Positions 33,801 through 47,374 are shown, counted from the first letter of the stretch. The stretch: DNA of 64,000 nt from Tenodera sinensis (GCA_030765045.1 CM060965.1:66793287-66857286), one strand, 5' to 3'. Notes: generated from the letters alone by a model not told the origin. Made by a program: numbers and translations.

Positions 33801-34559
33801 TTGAAAAGCCGCGGGCACACGGACGCACCCACATGGACCTTTTTTATACAAATGCTTATTTCCGTTAATAATAACATGAAAAAAATTGTCGCATGAACGA
33901 TATCACTATCGTGACAAACATTTATTTCCGCCATAAACATCAATATGTTGCATAAAATATCATTATAGCCATAATTCCAGTTGTTTCTTGAGCTAACAAG
34001 TAACGCACTTACAAAGCTGATATAGATTATCAATAAAATTATAGTATAGACGATATGTTAACATGTGTTTTTCCAAAATGAAAAGCTACAGAAATATTTT
34101 TCCTACAGCTGTATTTAAGCACACCTCGGATTTTTAGGCCGTTAAAAATGATCATTTAGGCACTAAAAAGGTTTTAAAAACTTTAACATAGGTTCGAAAA
34201 ATGCATTTTTAGGTTCTTTTAAGTTTTGTAGATCTTGGAAAGATGATTAAGTCTGTAAGACTAATAACTAACAAATAATAGCAGAATTCGCATATATGTT
34301 AAATTAAATAGCAAAAATTAACAGTAGGGATAGAAAAGGTTTTAATTACTACAACATACAAGGACATACATTTGCAAAATATACATTAATACTTGTTTTT
34401 TCTCCGCAAGAGAACTCCAATAAAATGACAGTTCAATGAGGTTATAAATTTATAACAGAACAATATGTACAGTGAAAAAAAATATATTTGCTATACAAAT
34501 ACAATGTACTGCTTTTTATTTCAGATTTTGATTTTTTAAATCTCAGTTATTAATGGTGC

Positions 34560-35995
34560 ACCATTTTGTGCCCTATTTATAATTGGCATTGCAATATATA
34601 TCTTAAGTTTTCCAAATTTTTCGGTGTTAAACTGGATCTTTTCACTGATAGAACCATTTTGTAATCTGAAAAGGATCGTTCCACAAAACTGAAGTGATTG
34701 GGGCATATTTAAATGTTGCTAAATTTTACAAGTTAATTTCTGTTGGCAGACTTACATCCTCACCATTCAGCATATCTCATACATTTTTCAAAACAGAAAA
34801 CCCAGCATTCTTTTTTATCAATGCACTCCACTTATATCTAACTTTGCCACCAACTCTCCACACTACCGTGTTTACTTTGGTTTCTACTTCTTTAGTGATG
34901 CCAATTTGCTCGGGAAGGGATTTTCCCGTTGCTTCAAATTTCGTAATGCAAGGAGGCATAGAAATGTATAGGTATATAAACAATGTCTTTCTTTAGTGTG
35001 CTATCCTGCAATAGTTCTTTTATAACTCGCACACATGCAATATTATCATCTGGCAATCCAATTACAACACTGGCTATTTCTTTCAAATGCTCAACATAAT
35101 ACACAACAGCGTCAATCCAGGTGCCCCACCGAGTAATTACAGGTTTAGGAGGGAGCGGGACAGAAGGAATTTGTTTGTCGAAACAGTGCTACTCTTGAAG
35201 GGGATTTACAGAAGACCTGTTCACGTTTGACACATGACTGTTAACTTTGGAAAATTCATTTTGGATGGTCTCAGCAACTCTGTGTAATGCATGGGCTAAA
35301 CAGGTAACTTGAATTAAATTTGGATAAAAGATTTTCAGGAGAAGTGAAGCAGCAACCATGTAAGATGTAGTAGCGGTACACCGAAGAACTTTGGAATCAG
35401 CAATTCCATTCGGGAGAAGTAATTGCAGATTCTTATTAACAAAATAAGCAATTGTTTCACTATTGACTATGTAGCTGTTTTGAACAGAGCAAATCCTGGA
35501 ATGAGGGTTCATGTGGATCCATTTTACCAACAGTTATATTTCCCCATATACCTCCCCATCGCATTAGTGGTTTCGTTTACACACAATCAAAAGTGGGAAT
35601 CCCCTATACTTTTGCGAATTTATTGCAGAGTGGTCTTGTGTGTAGAATTTAAACAATTTATTTCACGAAGTTGATTCAGATGGAATGGAATACTTGCAGT
35701 ACATTTGTAAGAATTCTTTGAAAATTGGATTCTGTACTAGATTCCAATATCATTATTATGCTGGTCAATATGAGATTTCTTTTCGTGTGAAACCTGCACA
35801 AAAGAAATGGAGGATAGTTTTAGTTACAGTAAAGGAGAATATCGAAACACAATTTTGTTACATGTTTCTACATGTTGGTTAAGTATGAAAATTAGGTTAC
35901 CTGCTTATGCAGAATTCGCAGAAAGCGATTTTCCCATCGCTGGTGAGTCCATTGCTGTGTCAGTGCACTTTTGGAAGATTTCACTTTAGGCATTT
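34560..35995 (-). pseudogene. decayed hAT-superfamily transposase, possibly with a relic intron
   Basis: Minus strand, in order: NGLTSDGKIAFCEFCISR (BED-like zinc finger start, Cys pair) at about 35960-35900; a stretch 35900-35794 with GT and AG at its ends; then QVSHEKKSHIDQHNNDI, which gives the paired histidine of the finger. Next comes the RNase H-like core at 35400-35220 (ATTSYMVAASLLLKIFYPNL, QVTCLAHALHRVAETIQNEF), then PLPPKPVITRWGTWIDAVVY, YVEHLKEIASVVIGLPDDN at 35160-34990. The C-terminal dimerisation region is at 34770-34560 (LATFKYAPITSVLWNDPF, QITKWFYQ, NANYK). Stops and frameshifts are frequent. TTTAGGC-type motifs near 34140-34215 and 37085-37150 may be subterminal repeats of the same element. 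Confidence 0.72.
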
Positions 35996-36549
35996 TGGCA
36001 CTTTATATTTTAGTTTTTACACACGCTCACTCATACACTCAGACGGCTAACACTGTAGTTGGAACTGTAAAAGGTCCACAGCAAGGAATACTTAAGAGGT
36101 TGTTATTGTATTACAAAATGCTGTGTTTATTATGATTTTTCTTTTAAATTGAAACATAGAAAGTAGAAAGAGATAGCGCTATATTCCACTGGAAATTGGT
36201 AATCTAGCTAAACTCTTCCATATTTCACAGTAAAAGGTGCAGTGAAGGCTGACTGTGACAGTGTTTCTAAATACTTGGTCCGTCATTAGCACAATCCCCT
36301 TCTAGAGCAGACTGGTAGTAGAAAAATTGCCATTTTCACGCTAAAGCTCGTTATGATATTGTGCAGTTTATAAAAATGCACAAGCTGTTGACCCAGATAT
36401 GTCATTCATGCTTGATGTTCAAGGTTTTCTCTTTTCAAGTGGAGGAAAAATCCATTTACGGAGTCCCATGTGCTGGGATGGCAGGGATAGGGACTGTGGG
36501 CCTCACACGAAGGTACTCCACTAAAAACTTGGAGGGATAGAGGTGTTGT

Positions 36550-36820
36550 GTCTTCTCTGGGAGGATGGCTATCCCTCGCCAACAACCACTGCACTAAAAG
36601 TGCCAAGGATTGTAGTTGCGGCGGCCACAGGCGATGGAGGTGTTCTCTCCTCGGAGCGCGCCGGGTTGGGAGAGCCAGCTGCGGCGGTGTCGGTGGTGTT
36701 GTTTCTCGGCTTCTTGGCTATGGATGTAGCAGGAGTTGCCGGTGTAGTCCTTTTCTTTGCGCGATTCTTTCCATGTTGATGTTGACAGCTTGACTTCTCG
36801 AGGTGAAGTGATGCTCAAAG
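36550..36820 (-). pseudogene. possible retrotransposon gag-like N-terminus
   Basis: A minus-strand frame of about 70 codons (from 36800 to 36590) reads KNRAKKRTTPATPATSIAKK, then Thr/Ala/Pro-rich sequence with SPNPARSEERTPPSPVA, and ends at a stop after VVVGEG. The composition (GC-rich, Ala/Pro/Ser/Arg) resembles the disordered N-terminus of Jockey ORF1 proteins and contrasts with the flanks. No zinc knuckle is present, so this is a guess. Confidence 0.3.
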
Positions 36821-36959
36821 TCAGCCCATTATCTCATTTTAAACCCTGTTTTGAATTCACCCACTGTGTGCAAGAATGCTCCACTTCCTTGCGGTCAGGA
36901 ACATGTCGGTCCAACTCTCAGCTTTTAGAAAGGCAATTTTAAAATACCTTTACTGTACC

Positions 36960-39900
36960 AAAATTACTGCATCGTTGTTGAAGTATGTCCAAGTATTTCT
37001 TATTTAGGTATGTATAGTGCTTCTAACTCCGGCTCAAATCTAAATTGAAAATATATCGCGATTTTATAACTTCTGTTTGTTATAATTAGGTATGTTTAGG
37101 CTTAAAACAATGAAATAGGCACATTGGGGTAAAATAGGTACTTTTAGATACAATAAAACTTCTACGGAAGGTGTAATTTTGCATGAAATGTGAACATATG
37201 TGATTGGGTTTTATTTCTTCAGGAAAAGATAGGAATAAAGCCTAAAATACGAGGTCTAATTTTAAGTTATTTGATTCGCCCTTGCTCATTGTTCACAATT
37301 CCATCCCCTTTAATACTTGTCTCTCATTTCGTCTCTTCTAATTTATGTAGTTTCGTATTGACAGCTATAACCATAACTTAGAAGAGATGCCATTGGCTGG
37401 GCAATTTACAGCATCTACGTGAACATCCGCTGTTTGTGTGATAATTATGTGGCATTGTTTCCTTCCTGCACTGTGTTGACACCGCCCTTATACATTTACG
37501 GAACTATTCAGTATGTTGAAGTTCATCCCAATGTTGTGTTACGACGGTTATAGGATGTATAAGAAGTAACCCAGCTTGCGTTAGGAAGAAAGGCTGGCCA
37601 CCTTTCCTATTATTCTAAGAAAATGTAAACTAACTACATGGGCATTTGGCTTGCTGGTTCAAATTGTAATTTTAAATCCTTTTATGCTCAATCAAGAACA
37701 ACATTGAAAAATTAAATAGAAATATGACATTACACGCCTCGGTATATAACGTTATTATCACTATGTTTATTGTGTAGCTGGTAAGACAAAGGCAACGAGA
37801 GAAGCAAGAACTTGAGAATTTCTTTATACAACATGGTTTTAACCTTAAAGATAAAAAACCACAATGTTAAACGACTACTACGAGCCGATAGGCAATAAGT
37901 TTCACAGGACAGGCCGTCGAATTGACCTTTCAGTTAACGGCGGGATATAAATGGAGCAATTAATAAAACATAGTTTTAAATATTAACGTATTGTTTATAA
38001 CTTGATTACCTTCTTAATTATGAAATTATACCTTAACAACCAACACTATAACTCTAGAACGATTAAGATTGTTCCAGAAAAATACCTGTATAGCACAATT
38101 TTAATAATAAGATTATTAATACTAACAATAATTATATTATATGAACTTGTTGCTTTGGATTTTTTTTTTTTTTTTTACATTCATGACCATGTTTTCTTTA
38201 GCGTTTAGAATTGGAATATAGTACCCATTTTTTACGTTCTGAAGACTATCTGCCATTGCATTTGGCAGATTAAAACTAGTATGTTTTCTCACTGCTTTAT
38301 TCCCATAGATAGTCTAATTTATTTCCGTTTCATCCAGAGATGAAAGTTTTAACTCTATATTTCAATTGGGAAATTGGGGGCATTGGTTCACAATTATTGA
38401 TGCTGTGCTTGAAAACCTTTTAGTTAAATGAATATTGTTCTAGTTGATATATTTGTTATTGTTAGTAAATTTTGAGTTGTTTGCGTTAAATAATAGTCTG
38501 CTCCAATAACGTTTTGATAACAATATAGGTACACCAGTATGAAAAGTCACAGAGCTTAGAATCTTGCAGTTTTCAAATAATCGTAAAATATAGAGTTGTT
38601 ACAGAAATGACACTAACTGAAAATTTGCTGGAAATTGCACATTAGTTGAGCAATATCGAAACTGGTGATTTCAAGGAGAATCTTGAAGAGAGTATTTTGA
38701 GTGCCCGGAGAAGATAAATTCGCTAAGTTCGATAAGTTAAAAGGATAAGCTTTTACAGGAGAGCACGTAAACCTCTAGAATAGGTAAGACAGATTAAATA
38801 AGTGAAGATTAAGGAAACAAGAAAGTTGATGTATGAAATGAATTGTTTAAATAGAAGTTCTAGATATTGGACATTCATTTTGAAATTTTATTTTTAAAAT
38901 GGGTTGGTTTTTCATTTTGTATTTTAGCTGTTTCTAAAATATGTTGGTAATTTCATTTTAAAATGCACCTAAACTTCTATTTTATTAACCTAAGTTATAA
39001 AAAATTAAATTCCGAAAATAGACTGGTTTTGAATATTGTGGAAGGCAAGTTTATAGAGATGTAATTATTTACTTCTATCAGTAAAGCTACGTAAAATGAC
39101 TGTTACATTTTAGCGGGCAACCTATTATATCAAAATTTCTGTGCAAAATATCGAATAAGAACCGAAAACCATAAAGGGATGAATTTTGTGCAATTTTGTA
39201 TATTACATTTTACTTTTCCTTCTCTTACTATTCTTTCTTACTTTTGAGTGTTTTAGTATCTCATGTTGAAGTAAAACTAGAGCTAATATTGTTCCTTGCA
39301 TCGTTATGTTTAAATTTATTGCTCTAATTCCAGATGCGTTCTCTGGCTGCCGCAACACCTGTCATATTCATACGGGGCGTATTCACCATTTGGGTGGGAT
39401 ATTCTGGCATGCAGCCTAACTAGTTTGCTAATGGCGTAGTGAATCATCAAAGAGAATCTTTCTTGGAAACCACAAGGCTTCTTGTTCTGCGGCAGAAAGC
39501 TTTTAGACCATCATAAGTTGTTCTTTAATTTCTTCACTAACCATGACGTCAGTTTCTGCAGTAAAACAACTGCAGTGTGAACGGCTAAAGCAGTGGAACA
39601 AATGTGATCAGTGCTCCATATTTCGAGCTCATTAACTACTTATGAACGCAGAGAAGGAGTGGGTACTTAGCAGGAGATTTCACGTCCGCCGCACTTTTGG
39701 GTTGGTTTCTGTGTTGAACAGAGTAGATTACTTACTTATAGTAGAGCTTTTACAGCGAAGCAATAACTGCCTTGTTAGCCACAAAGAAAGTAAAAATGAC
39801 GCTGCAGTATAAGGAAATAAGTACCTGGCTCTAAATTTTCTTTGTGATGCAGATGCTACCCCTGTATTTATAAAATGGGGGTACACTTATGGGCAAACAT

Positions 39901-40115
39901 TTGTAGTACTACAAATTCTAATGCAAACTGCTTCCGACAATTTGCTGCTTACATTTGACATGGCTCATTCTTTTTTTTTTTTCTCCCTTTTCTTTATTTT
40001 CTGGATGCGACGAATATCGATATATCAAATTAGCCAATAAATAGATGTTATCGTAAGAATAAGGGTATAAATAACTAGTACGGAACTTTTTGGGATAATT
40101 TAACAATATGACTCT
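36960..40115. other. no gene recognised
   Basis: AT-rich; holds possible hAT subterminal motifs at 37085-37150 and T-runs near 38160 and 39971. Small ORFs lack motifs. Confidence 0.5.
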
Positions 40116-40305
<190 letters not shown>

Positions 40306-40309
40306 GCGA

Positions 40310-40700
40310 GTTATTAATTTAAGCGAATTTTTACTTTCTATAGTGTACATGGAAAATATATGTTGTACATATTTCACTCAAAATTTAATGTTGAAATGTT
40401 TTGGGACACCCTGAACTAAAATACAGCATGTTTAGAAAAACATTTCTTTACGCAGGTGTTTGCGTGTGTGCGCGCTACTCGTGTAAACATGTAACTCAAA
40501 AACTAAAAGTGGGATACGTACTCCAAGAAAATTATCAAGAGAACCTCTCCAATCCAAGCTATCTTTTATATGGAAATGTTTTACTTATTTAGCCAAAAAT
40601 AACTAACGATTTTGACTCAAATACCTTATCCTGTAGATGTTCATATGATTGATAAACTGCAGCATTTTTAAGTTCTATATCAACCATTTAAAATTATGAA
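40310..40700 (+). repeat. dispersed 0.85-kb repeat, 5' half fragment
   Basis: ATTTTTACTTTCTATAGTGT, TTTCACTCAAAATTTAATG, TTTTGGGACACCCTGAAC, GCATGTTTAGAAAAAC, a short GTGTTTGCGTGTGTGCGCGC seed, and AACTCAAAAACTAAAAGTGG follow the repeat consensus. It starts just after the AAT array. Confidence 0.6.
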
Positions 40701-41245
40701 GTTGGTACCCGTTTCATTCATTACAAAGGTATGTCGCCCTTTATCTCCGGCAACTGAAGTATTTTCTTCTATCCAATAAATAGTCTTGTTATTTCGATGG
40801 TCTATTTTAAGTGCCTCACCCGGTATACATTGTGGTTCAAATGTATTTTAAAGCTAAGGTAACTCATTTCTCATTCACCCTTCCCTCTTAAGTGGGGCCT
40901 GTAATCCCATTGTGCTGTTTAACATTTTTTTTTACCTAAGTCAGCTAGTGTAGAGTCCATTTATATCGACTATTTCTGACAGCGCTCCCCCCCCCCCCCT
41001 CTAGTCTAGAATATTTTAACGCTGATTTCTGAATTAACATTCTTGTAACATAGACATTAATCCAGAACATGTCCTTTCACAAGTCGATTTTAATGTCTTC
41101 AAATGCAGCGATCTGAAGTAAAACCTTATTTTTCTCTATAATAATGACACCGTATCACTGATGAGGTCAAAAACCGTACTCGTTTACAATTACGGTATTG
41201 GATAACGCGAGAAAAGGCTACACAGTATCATAAAGCACGCTGATA
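40701..41245. other. no gene recognised; C-run at about 40987-40999
   Basis: Nothing supportable except a homopolymer C tract. Confidence 0.5.
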
Positions 41246-41665
41246 CAATAAACCCTCGTTAATTCGAAATCCGATAAATCCAAAACTTGGTTATTAGGTC
41301 TTTGTCGAATTCCACCGAAAGAAAGTACCGCTAAAAGTGAACTTGGGTTAATTCGTAGTACAAATTCAAATTTGGTGTTGTAATTACGTGTCCTATAGTT
41401 CAGTTATGCTTACGCTGAGATCATTACCACTGAGAGTTTCCCCCATGTCTGATAATGACTTACATTGCTCTTGAAGATTCCTAGTAAAACTTTTGAACAA
41501 AGAAGCATCTGGCGTGTTCCCCTTGAGACGTAACAAAAATTGTCCTTCCCATTCTTCCTTGGAGACAAATGCACGTTTTCTTGGGTTATTTACTGGTTCA
41601 GAGACTGCCATTGTACTCTTTGCTGTAGTAATGCCCAGTCCGCACCTGATTGCTGTGTTCACTCG
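41246..41665 (-). mobile_element. pogo/Tigger-like transposon end with possible transposase C-terminus
   Basis: CAATAAACCCTCGTTAATTC followed by GAAATCCGATAAATCC resembles pogo/Tigger terminal repeats (CCTCGNTAATTCGAA type) and is preceded by TA. Immediately inside, a minus-strand frame (41662-41393, 89 codons) reads ASLFKSFTRNLQEQCKSLSD and ends about 140 bases before the terminus, where a transposase C-terminus would end. I recognise no catalytic motif, and the opposite end was not found. Confidence 0.45.
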
Positions 41666-41699
41666 TTAGACTGCCACGTGCTGAGGAAGGGGATGGTTT

Positions 41700-42540
41700 C
41701 ATGACGTTACTACGTCGACCTTCCTCTACTGAACTTACAGGGCTTGGCAATCGCGAGTGCCACTTTGCGGATCACTGATGTGCATATGCGTAATGCTCTT
41801 AAATGAAATATGTTGAAACTGCTGGAACCTTCGCGTGTCTGACGCTGATTTCATAATTTGGTACACAAACAAGTTTCGTGACAGCAATCATCCGAATAGT
41901 TTCACTTGATGAAGTCCTGGTGTTCTTGAATTGGCACGTGCCTGTACAATTCACTTGTTAAGGGTAGGCGCATTACAGAACACTGGTCTCAGGATTGCTC
42001 GACATAAAATAGAGCATGAAACGAAAAGCCCAAAACAGAATGGAAATACGCCGTTTCGCCGAATTCCGGGCGAATCTTGGCTTCCTATCGTTGTACCGCA
42101 ATACCCCGTCTCTTGTGTCGGTTTCAGCGGTTTCGGATCCAATAGAGCGTGAAGGCAAAGCGTAGTGCTAAAAGCAGCTATGTAGATATCATATTACCAC
42201 GTGAATCGAGTACTATCGGATCTCCTTTACTGCTGCCAAAGAGCTCTTTACATTGCTGCCTCGAGCGGAACCCTTCTACCTTTAAGGGACTTCCACATAC
42301 ACACGGAGTGCCTCTGTTAAATTCCCTCCATCAGAAGTCTCTGCAGGAAAATTTAATGGACCATCGCACGACCTACAAGATATAATAAGCCAGGTTGATG
42401 CACCTATAACTGAACATCTTTTGATGATTTACAACCACATCGAGAATTTTTCTGTAGTAAAAATTTCCACATTACGCTTGTAGCTGAATAACTGGAAACA
42501 GTACATTCAGATATACACCTGGAACTGGAACCAATTTATT
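41700..42540. other. no gene recognised
   Basis: Several short open frames on both strands near 41930-42160 lack motifs. Nothing supportable. Confidence 0.4.
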
Positions 42541-42640
42541 TTTACTTTCTCTCTTCTTGGACCATACGGTTTAGGAAGTATTACCTTATAATCAAAAGTT
42601 CACCGGAAACGTATGTTTCCAGGGGTATAAAAGAAATGGC
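42541..42640 (+). repeat. dispersed 0.85-kb repeat, worn head fragment
   Basis: TTACTTTCTCTCTTCTTGG, GGAAGTATTACCTTATAATC, AAAAGTTCACCGGAAACGTA, TGTTTCCAGGGG align with the head of the family, with a deletion in the middle. Confidence 0.5.
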
Positions 42641-42934
42641 CGTGGTGTGTCCGATTGCGTTCGCATATTTTGTATAAATACCAGACATTATGGTATAATT
42701 GAGATACTTTTTAAAATGGTGGAAGAAATTACTGGAATAGATTCCCCCACTCAAAGAAAGAAACAAGCAAACAAACAAAAGTTTGCATGGAACAATTTTT
42801 CTTTTCTTAAAAATGACTCATTTCAGATTGAAACGTTGTGTGTCTGAGATAATGGAATGAACAACAAATGTATCAACATATCTTGAATTTTCAGTAAATA
42901 GCATTTAAACTGCCCTAATCTCATTAACTTGCAT

Positions 42935-43272
42935 GCAACTAACTACCGAATCTATGGATACAAAAACTATGGAAATATAGATATCGAAAGGATGCACTTC
43001 TTCCCTTCTTGGTTCCATTTAACATTAATTTAACAGCAATGGTGATACTGGCGGCTTTATACCTTTGGAACATACTATCTATTGGCAATGTTAACTCGAA
43101 TACAGTTGTCACTGGATTCCTAATCTCATACACTCCAACCTCTAATTCGTACTTCCAGACTCTGGGAGGACAGGGAGTAATCTTAGCGAGAGAAAAAGTC
43201 CCATCCGCACCCGGGAAGTGAACCTGAGACCCTTCGCACGTACGCAGATGCTCTGTCGACTGTACTACGAGG
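42935..43272 (-). mobile_element. tRNA-derived SINE, third family
   Basis: On the minus strand, CGTAGTACAGTCGACAGAGC (A box region) and GGTCTCAGGTTCACTTCCCG (B box region) lead into a body with ATTACTCCCTGTCCTCCCAG, ending in a GTTAAATGGAACCAAGAAGG-type 3' end. Confidence 0.65.
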
Positions 43273-43699
43273 CCAGCCAATACAAAGTTTGTTTTGAACC
43301 TTTAGAGATATAACCATTTCCAAAATGTTCACTTTCCGTTTGAATTTTTTGACATTCTAAAGTAGTACACATTGATAATAAATGGTCGTTCTATTTCTCT
43401 GTAGCTTATACTATACTACTTTTAAGACATAAACATCGGATAACAGAGAGCTGTTTATCTAAATCTACGAAATGTATATTACAGTGGCATTCCCTCCGAT
43501 TATTTATCATGATTAAGACAAGCTAACAGAAAAACATTCTTTTATAGGAATCATTCGTATATGGAGCGGCAATCGTTAGAGAACAATACGAGTGTTACAC
43601 ACAAAACATTAATTTACGGTTTGTCATTCGACTGCTATAATCCCCTTCATAATAAACGCTATTTCTATAAAATTTCAGCTAGAAGGCACATCAATCTGG

Positions 43700-44510
43700 A
43701 GCTTCCGGTAGCCGGGTATACCTGAACGCCCGTAGAATTTTAGAGGAACCTAACATCATGCTGTAGCACTACGGCCCCTTGAGTTTAACCTCGGCTTCCT
43801 TTATGATACATGCCCAAATATCTCGATCCAAAGCCTTTTTTATCCACCTTTTTACTCCCACGTGTGTTTAAATCATTTTTTATGTCTCACTCCATCTAAA
43901 TCTGGGTCTTCCTCTCTTTCCACTACCTCCTATTTTTTCCTCTAGGATCTTCTTCACTGCTCTATCCTGGCTCATTCTTTGCACATGCCCTAAGCCATCT
44001 CAAACTTCTTGATTTTATTGATGCCACAATGTCAGGAGCATTATATTTATTCATAATTTCTAAGTTTATTCGGCTTCTCCACATGCCATTTTTAAATATT
44101 AAAATTCTTCAAAGTATATTCCTTTTCCAAGTCATTAGTTATTTTTTGACTTGTGTGTTAATGTTCATGACTCTGCTCCATATATTACAATAGATTCTAT
44201 AATTGTTTTATATGTTTCTTTTAACCTTTGTGACAAATATATTTTCATAAAGAGTTGTGCTAGTGCTTTAGAAAATTTATTTCCTTGATTAGTTCTTGCT
44301 TTCATTTCTGTAGAGGAACCTTACAGTACTTCGAACAACTGAGTCGTCTATCTCTGAGTCGTCTATCATATGCCCATCTTTTTGGTATAAGGGTAGATGC
44401 ATGACTTTTAACTCTGAATATCCCGAATTTATATATCTGTTCCCTTATCCTCTTATTATCAGCTCAATGTGCCCTGAGTGCTCGTTTGGGCAACATTTTA
44501 TTCATGGTCA
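43700..44510 (-). pseudogene. decayed C-terminal part of a non-LTR RT (RTE/CR1-like)
   Basis: On the minus strand: LFMKIYLSQRLKETYKTIIE, SIVIYGAESMNI (the V-Y-G-A-E-x-W block, Trp lost), MTWKRNIL, RILIFKNGMWRSRINLEIMN, KYNAPDIVASIKSRSLRWL (the LRWLGH block) and a GRPRTRW-like region worn to RKTQIQMELRHKK. Order as in the insect endonuclease-RT family; stops and frameshifts are present. Confidence 0.65.
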
Positions 44511-45010
44511 CTGCAGAACTAAAGTATTAGAGATTAGCCATTAAAACAAATAAGCGGCGGTTAATACGGCAATTACTTACAGAACATATCTATGCTATAT
44601 GTCGTTCCAAATCTGATTAACCCATGTGTATGAGTTGAAATTCTCATAATTCTAAAAATACACGAATCTCTTATCACAAAAGTGAGTAAAAATCAGTAGA
44701 CACTTTTAATGCTCACTTTTTCATAATACTCGCATAAAGGTATTTTTTATCTACTTGATGGAACCTCCAGCCTCACGTTAACTTTAAAAGCTGAAAGCAC
44801 TACTAGGCATCAAAGATATTGAAGTTACGGATATAAATCCTCATTAAAGCTGTGTAAGTAAATTTAAAATCAAACTAATACAAAATCTGAATCTTGTTAG
44901 AGCAAAGAACCGAAACATCGAAACTGGAAGAGCGGGAAATTCACTTTTTTTTTTCATTGTTGTAGATTTATGAGATTTCCTATTAACATATGACGATGTT
45001 TTGTGACTGC
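44511..45010. other. no gene recognised
   Basis: AT-rich; nothing supportable. Confidence 0.5.
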
Positions 45011-45011
45011 T

Positions 45012-45090
45012 TTTATGGCTTGGTGTTTAGCATACTAACCTCCAAATGCAGAAATCCTGTTTGGGTTCCTGCTGCAGGGTGGGAGTGTTT
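45012..45090 (+). repeat. tRNA-like SINE head fragment
   Basis: TATGGCTTGGTGTTTAGCAT and TTTGGGTTCCTGCTGCAGGG are A- and B-box-like with about tRNA spacing. Confidence 0.4.
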
Positions 45091-45184
45091 CTTTAGTCAG
45101 TATTATTCCTTATCCTCCCTAGACTGAACATGTTTTTAAATATATTTTTTTAAATGCAGATCAAAGGTAAGATATTAATTTCCG

Positions 45185-45665
45185 AGCGGAATGGCTCAGG
45201 CTTGGCCCTATTTGGGAGGTCGTAGGTTCGATTCCCTGGTCTACCTTCCTGACCCATGGAGCTTTTTCGGGGTTTCCGTGGGTCGCTAGGTGATGCCGGG
45301 ACAGATAATTACACCCCCCAAATGTCGAATCCCTCCATTTCATCTCACTTCTCATTTCGGTTCCTTTTACATTTTGGTTGGTTGTTTCAGGGTTCTAAGT
45401 GTCGACGAGAGTTTCGGCATGCATGGCAGGAAATTTTCTCTTTGTAAATCCTCGTTGTCCGGATCGAGGAAGGTCTCTGGTTCCGTGCCCCCTCGGGGAC
45501 ATGAGCGTACAGGGACAGGGGAGCCGGTTATATGAGCCGCAACCGGGAAGTTCAAATGTGCAGTTGTTATGGATCTTGCCCTCTACTGTCATCTCTCTTC
45601 AGGTCTGGTCGCCCTTAGCATTCTCTCACCTCACCCCTCCCACCTAGGGGTTCCCTCAGGGGCAT
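45185..45665 (+). mobile_element. tRNA-derived SINE, fourth family
   Basis: The head contains GGAATGGCTCAGGCTTGGCC (A box region) and GGTCGTAGGTTCGATTCCCT (B box). It continues into a GC-rich body with TTCGGGGTTTCCGTGGGTCG, TGCATGGCAGGAAATTTTCT and CTCACCTCACCCCTCCCACC. The overlapping ORFs of 60-80 codons in all frames reflect the GC content, not genes. Confidence 0.65.
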
Positions 45666-46179
45666 AGGCACAACAGATTTCACAGGTCGAGAAGGTCGTC
45701 TTCTTGCATGCTTAAATTCTGTTAATTTAAACGTAAAAGGTGGATATATCAGGCTTTTCAGATAAAACAGAATGCACCTGAAAACGTGTACTTCATACAA
45801 ATCTGAGAAAGCTCTAGCTTAGGGATCTGACAGTGTAAAAAGCATAACGAAGTATATCACAAGTCTATGATTTGCGATATGAAATTTCTTCTGATGCTAT
45901 ACTGTGCGTGTGAAGGCAGAATAATACTAGGTGTTTAACAGAACAGGTAAATGTTCTTACCCGGATGTAAAAAAGCGAATACAGCTTTTTTAAATAAGCA
46001 ATCTTAGCAAGAAGGTCGTAATAAAGCAGTAAATCACCAAATTTCGTACCTTAAGCATTATACTTGACACTGAAATTACTAGCTGAAAGAGAACCCAGGT
46101 ATTAAAGCAAGAGTTCACCAACTTTTTATATTTTACTTATAATTCATTGCTGTAGAAAATTCTTCTAACCTTGACAAAT

Positions 46180-47130
46180 ACAACTGCAAAAATTAAAATT
46201 GGTAACAAACTAATAGTTTTAAAGTTGAAATAGGAGATAAACAAGGGGATCCTCTTTCTGCCACCTTGTTTAGCATAATAATCGACTCAATAATCGTACA
46301 ATTGGATATCAGAGGAAATATAAGCACAAGATCAAAACAGTGTTTGGCATATGCCGACGATGTTTTATTAACAACGATAAGTAAAGCTATCCTGACTGAA
46401 ACATTAAAAAACTCTTAGAACTGTCTAAGCAATATGGCCTGAACAATAAATTAGATAAAACTAAACATTTAAAGTACACTGCAAAGAAAGAAAAGACAAG
46501 ATATAATAATAGAAAATACAAAATTAGGAGTGGATTCTTTTAAATACCTTGGGTCTATAATCAATAATAACAATGATATAAAGAATGAGATAAAAGAAAA
46601 AATTGCTCTAGGTAATAAAGCATTCTATGATAACAAATTTATATTTAGGAGTAACTTAGTATTTAAATCAGCAAAAATAAGATTATACAAATCCATCATC
46701 AGACCTATTGTAACATATGCGTGTGAAATCTGGGTCCTTAACGAAGCAAATAAACAAAAGCTATTGGTATTCGAAAGAAGGGCATTATGTACCAAATTTG
46801 GAGCAGTGAAACAAAATTATAGATAATACATGGAGAATACGTTATAGTAACCAATTAAATTAATTAATCAAAAATTAAATATCAATCACATAAAAACTTT
46901 AAGATTCGGATGGTTTGGACACATAAATCGGACCCCGGATGATAGAATGGTTAGAGGAATATATAAATGGACCCCAATGAAACCAATATTAAGGGGCCGT
47001 CCCAAAAATAGGTGGTTAGATGATGTACTTGACATTAGGCATACGAAAATGTTGTTTGAGTACAAAATAGAAAAGTCTGGAAACAAATTGTTGAGAAGGC
47101 CAAAACTTTTGTAAAGTTGTAGTGCCTTAG
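46180..47130 (+). pseudogene. decayed non-LTR reverse transcriptase (RTE/CR1-like), 3' half
   Basis: Plus strand, in order: EIGDKQGDPLSATLFSIII (motif GxxQGDPLS), TRSKQCLAYADDVLLTT (catalytic YADD intact at about 46340), then after stops and a frame change DSFKYLGSIINNNNDIKNEI, EKIALGNKAFYDNKFIFRSN, SAKIRLYKSIIRPIVTYACE, IWVLNEANKQKLLVFERR. After another break come TLRFGWFGHINRTPDDRMV and GRPKNRWLDDVLDI. This is the palm, thumb and C-terminal block in correct order, with at least two lesions, 5' truncated at the RT. It is the best preserved of the RTE-like fragments here. Confidence 0.75.
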
Positions 47131-47374
47131 TAAGAAGAAGAAGTAGAAAATTCTTGTATTGGCGGAACAACTCCTCGAAATAGACAGTGATACAACGCTT
47201 ACCAAGCAAGTTAAGCGTATGCAGTCATGGTTAGTAATGTTATTGCAGTTGCACGATGTACCTGCGTGTACTAAAACACACCCACTATATTTCTGTCCTA
47301 CCTAGTCATTCCAAGAAGATGATTCTTACTGGACAGTAAAGGTCATTTTGCATCAAAGTGAGCCAAATTGTTCA

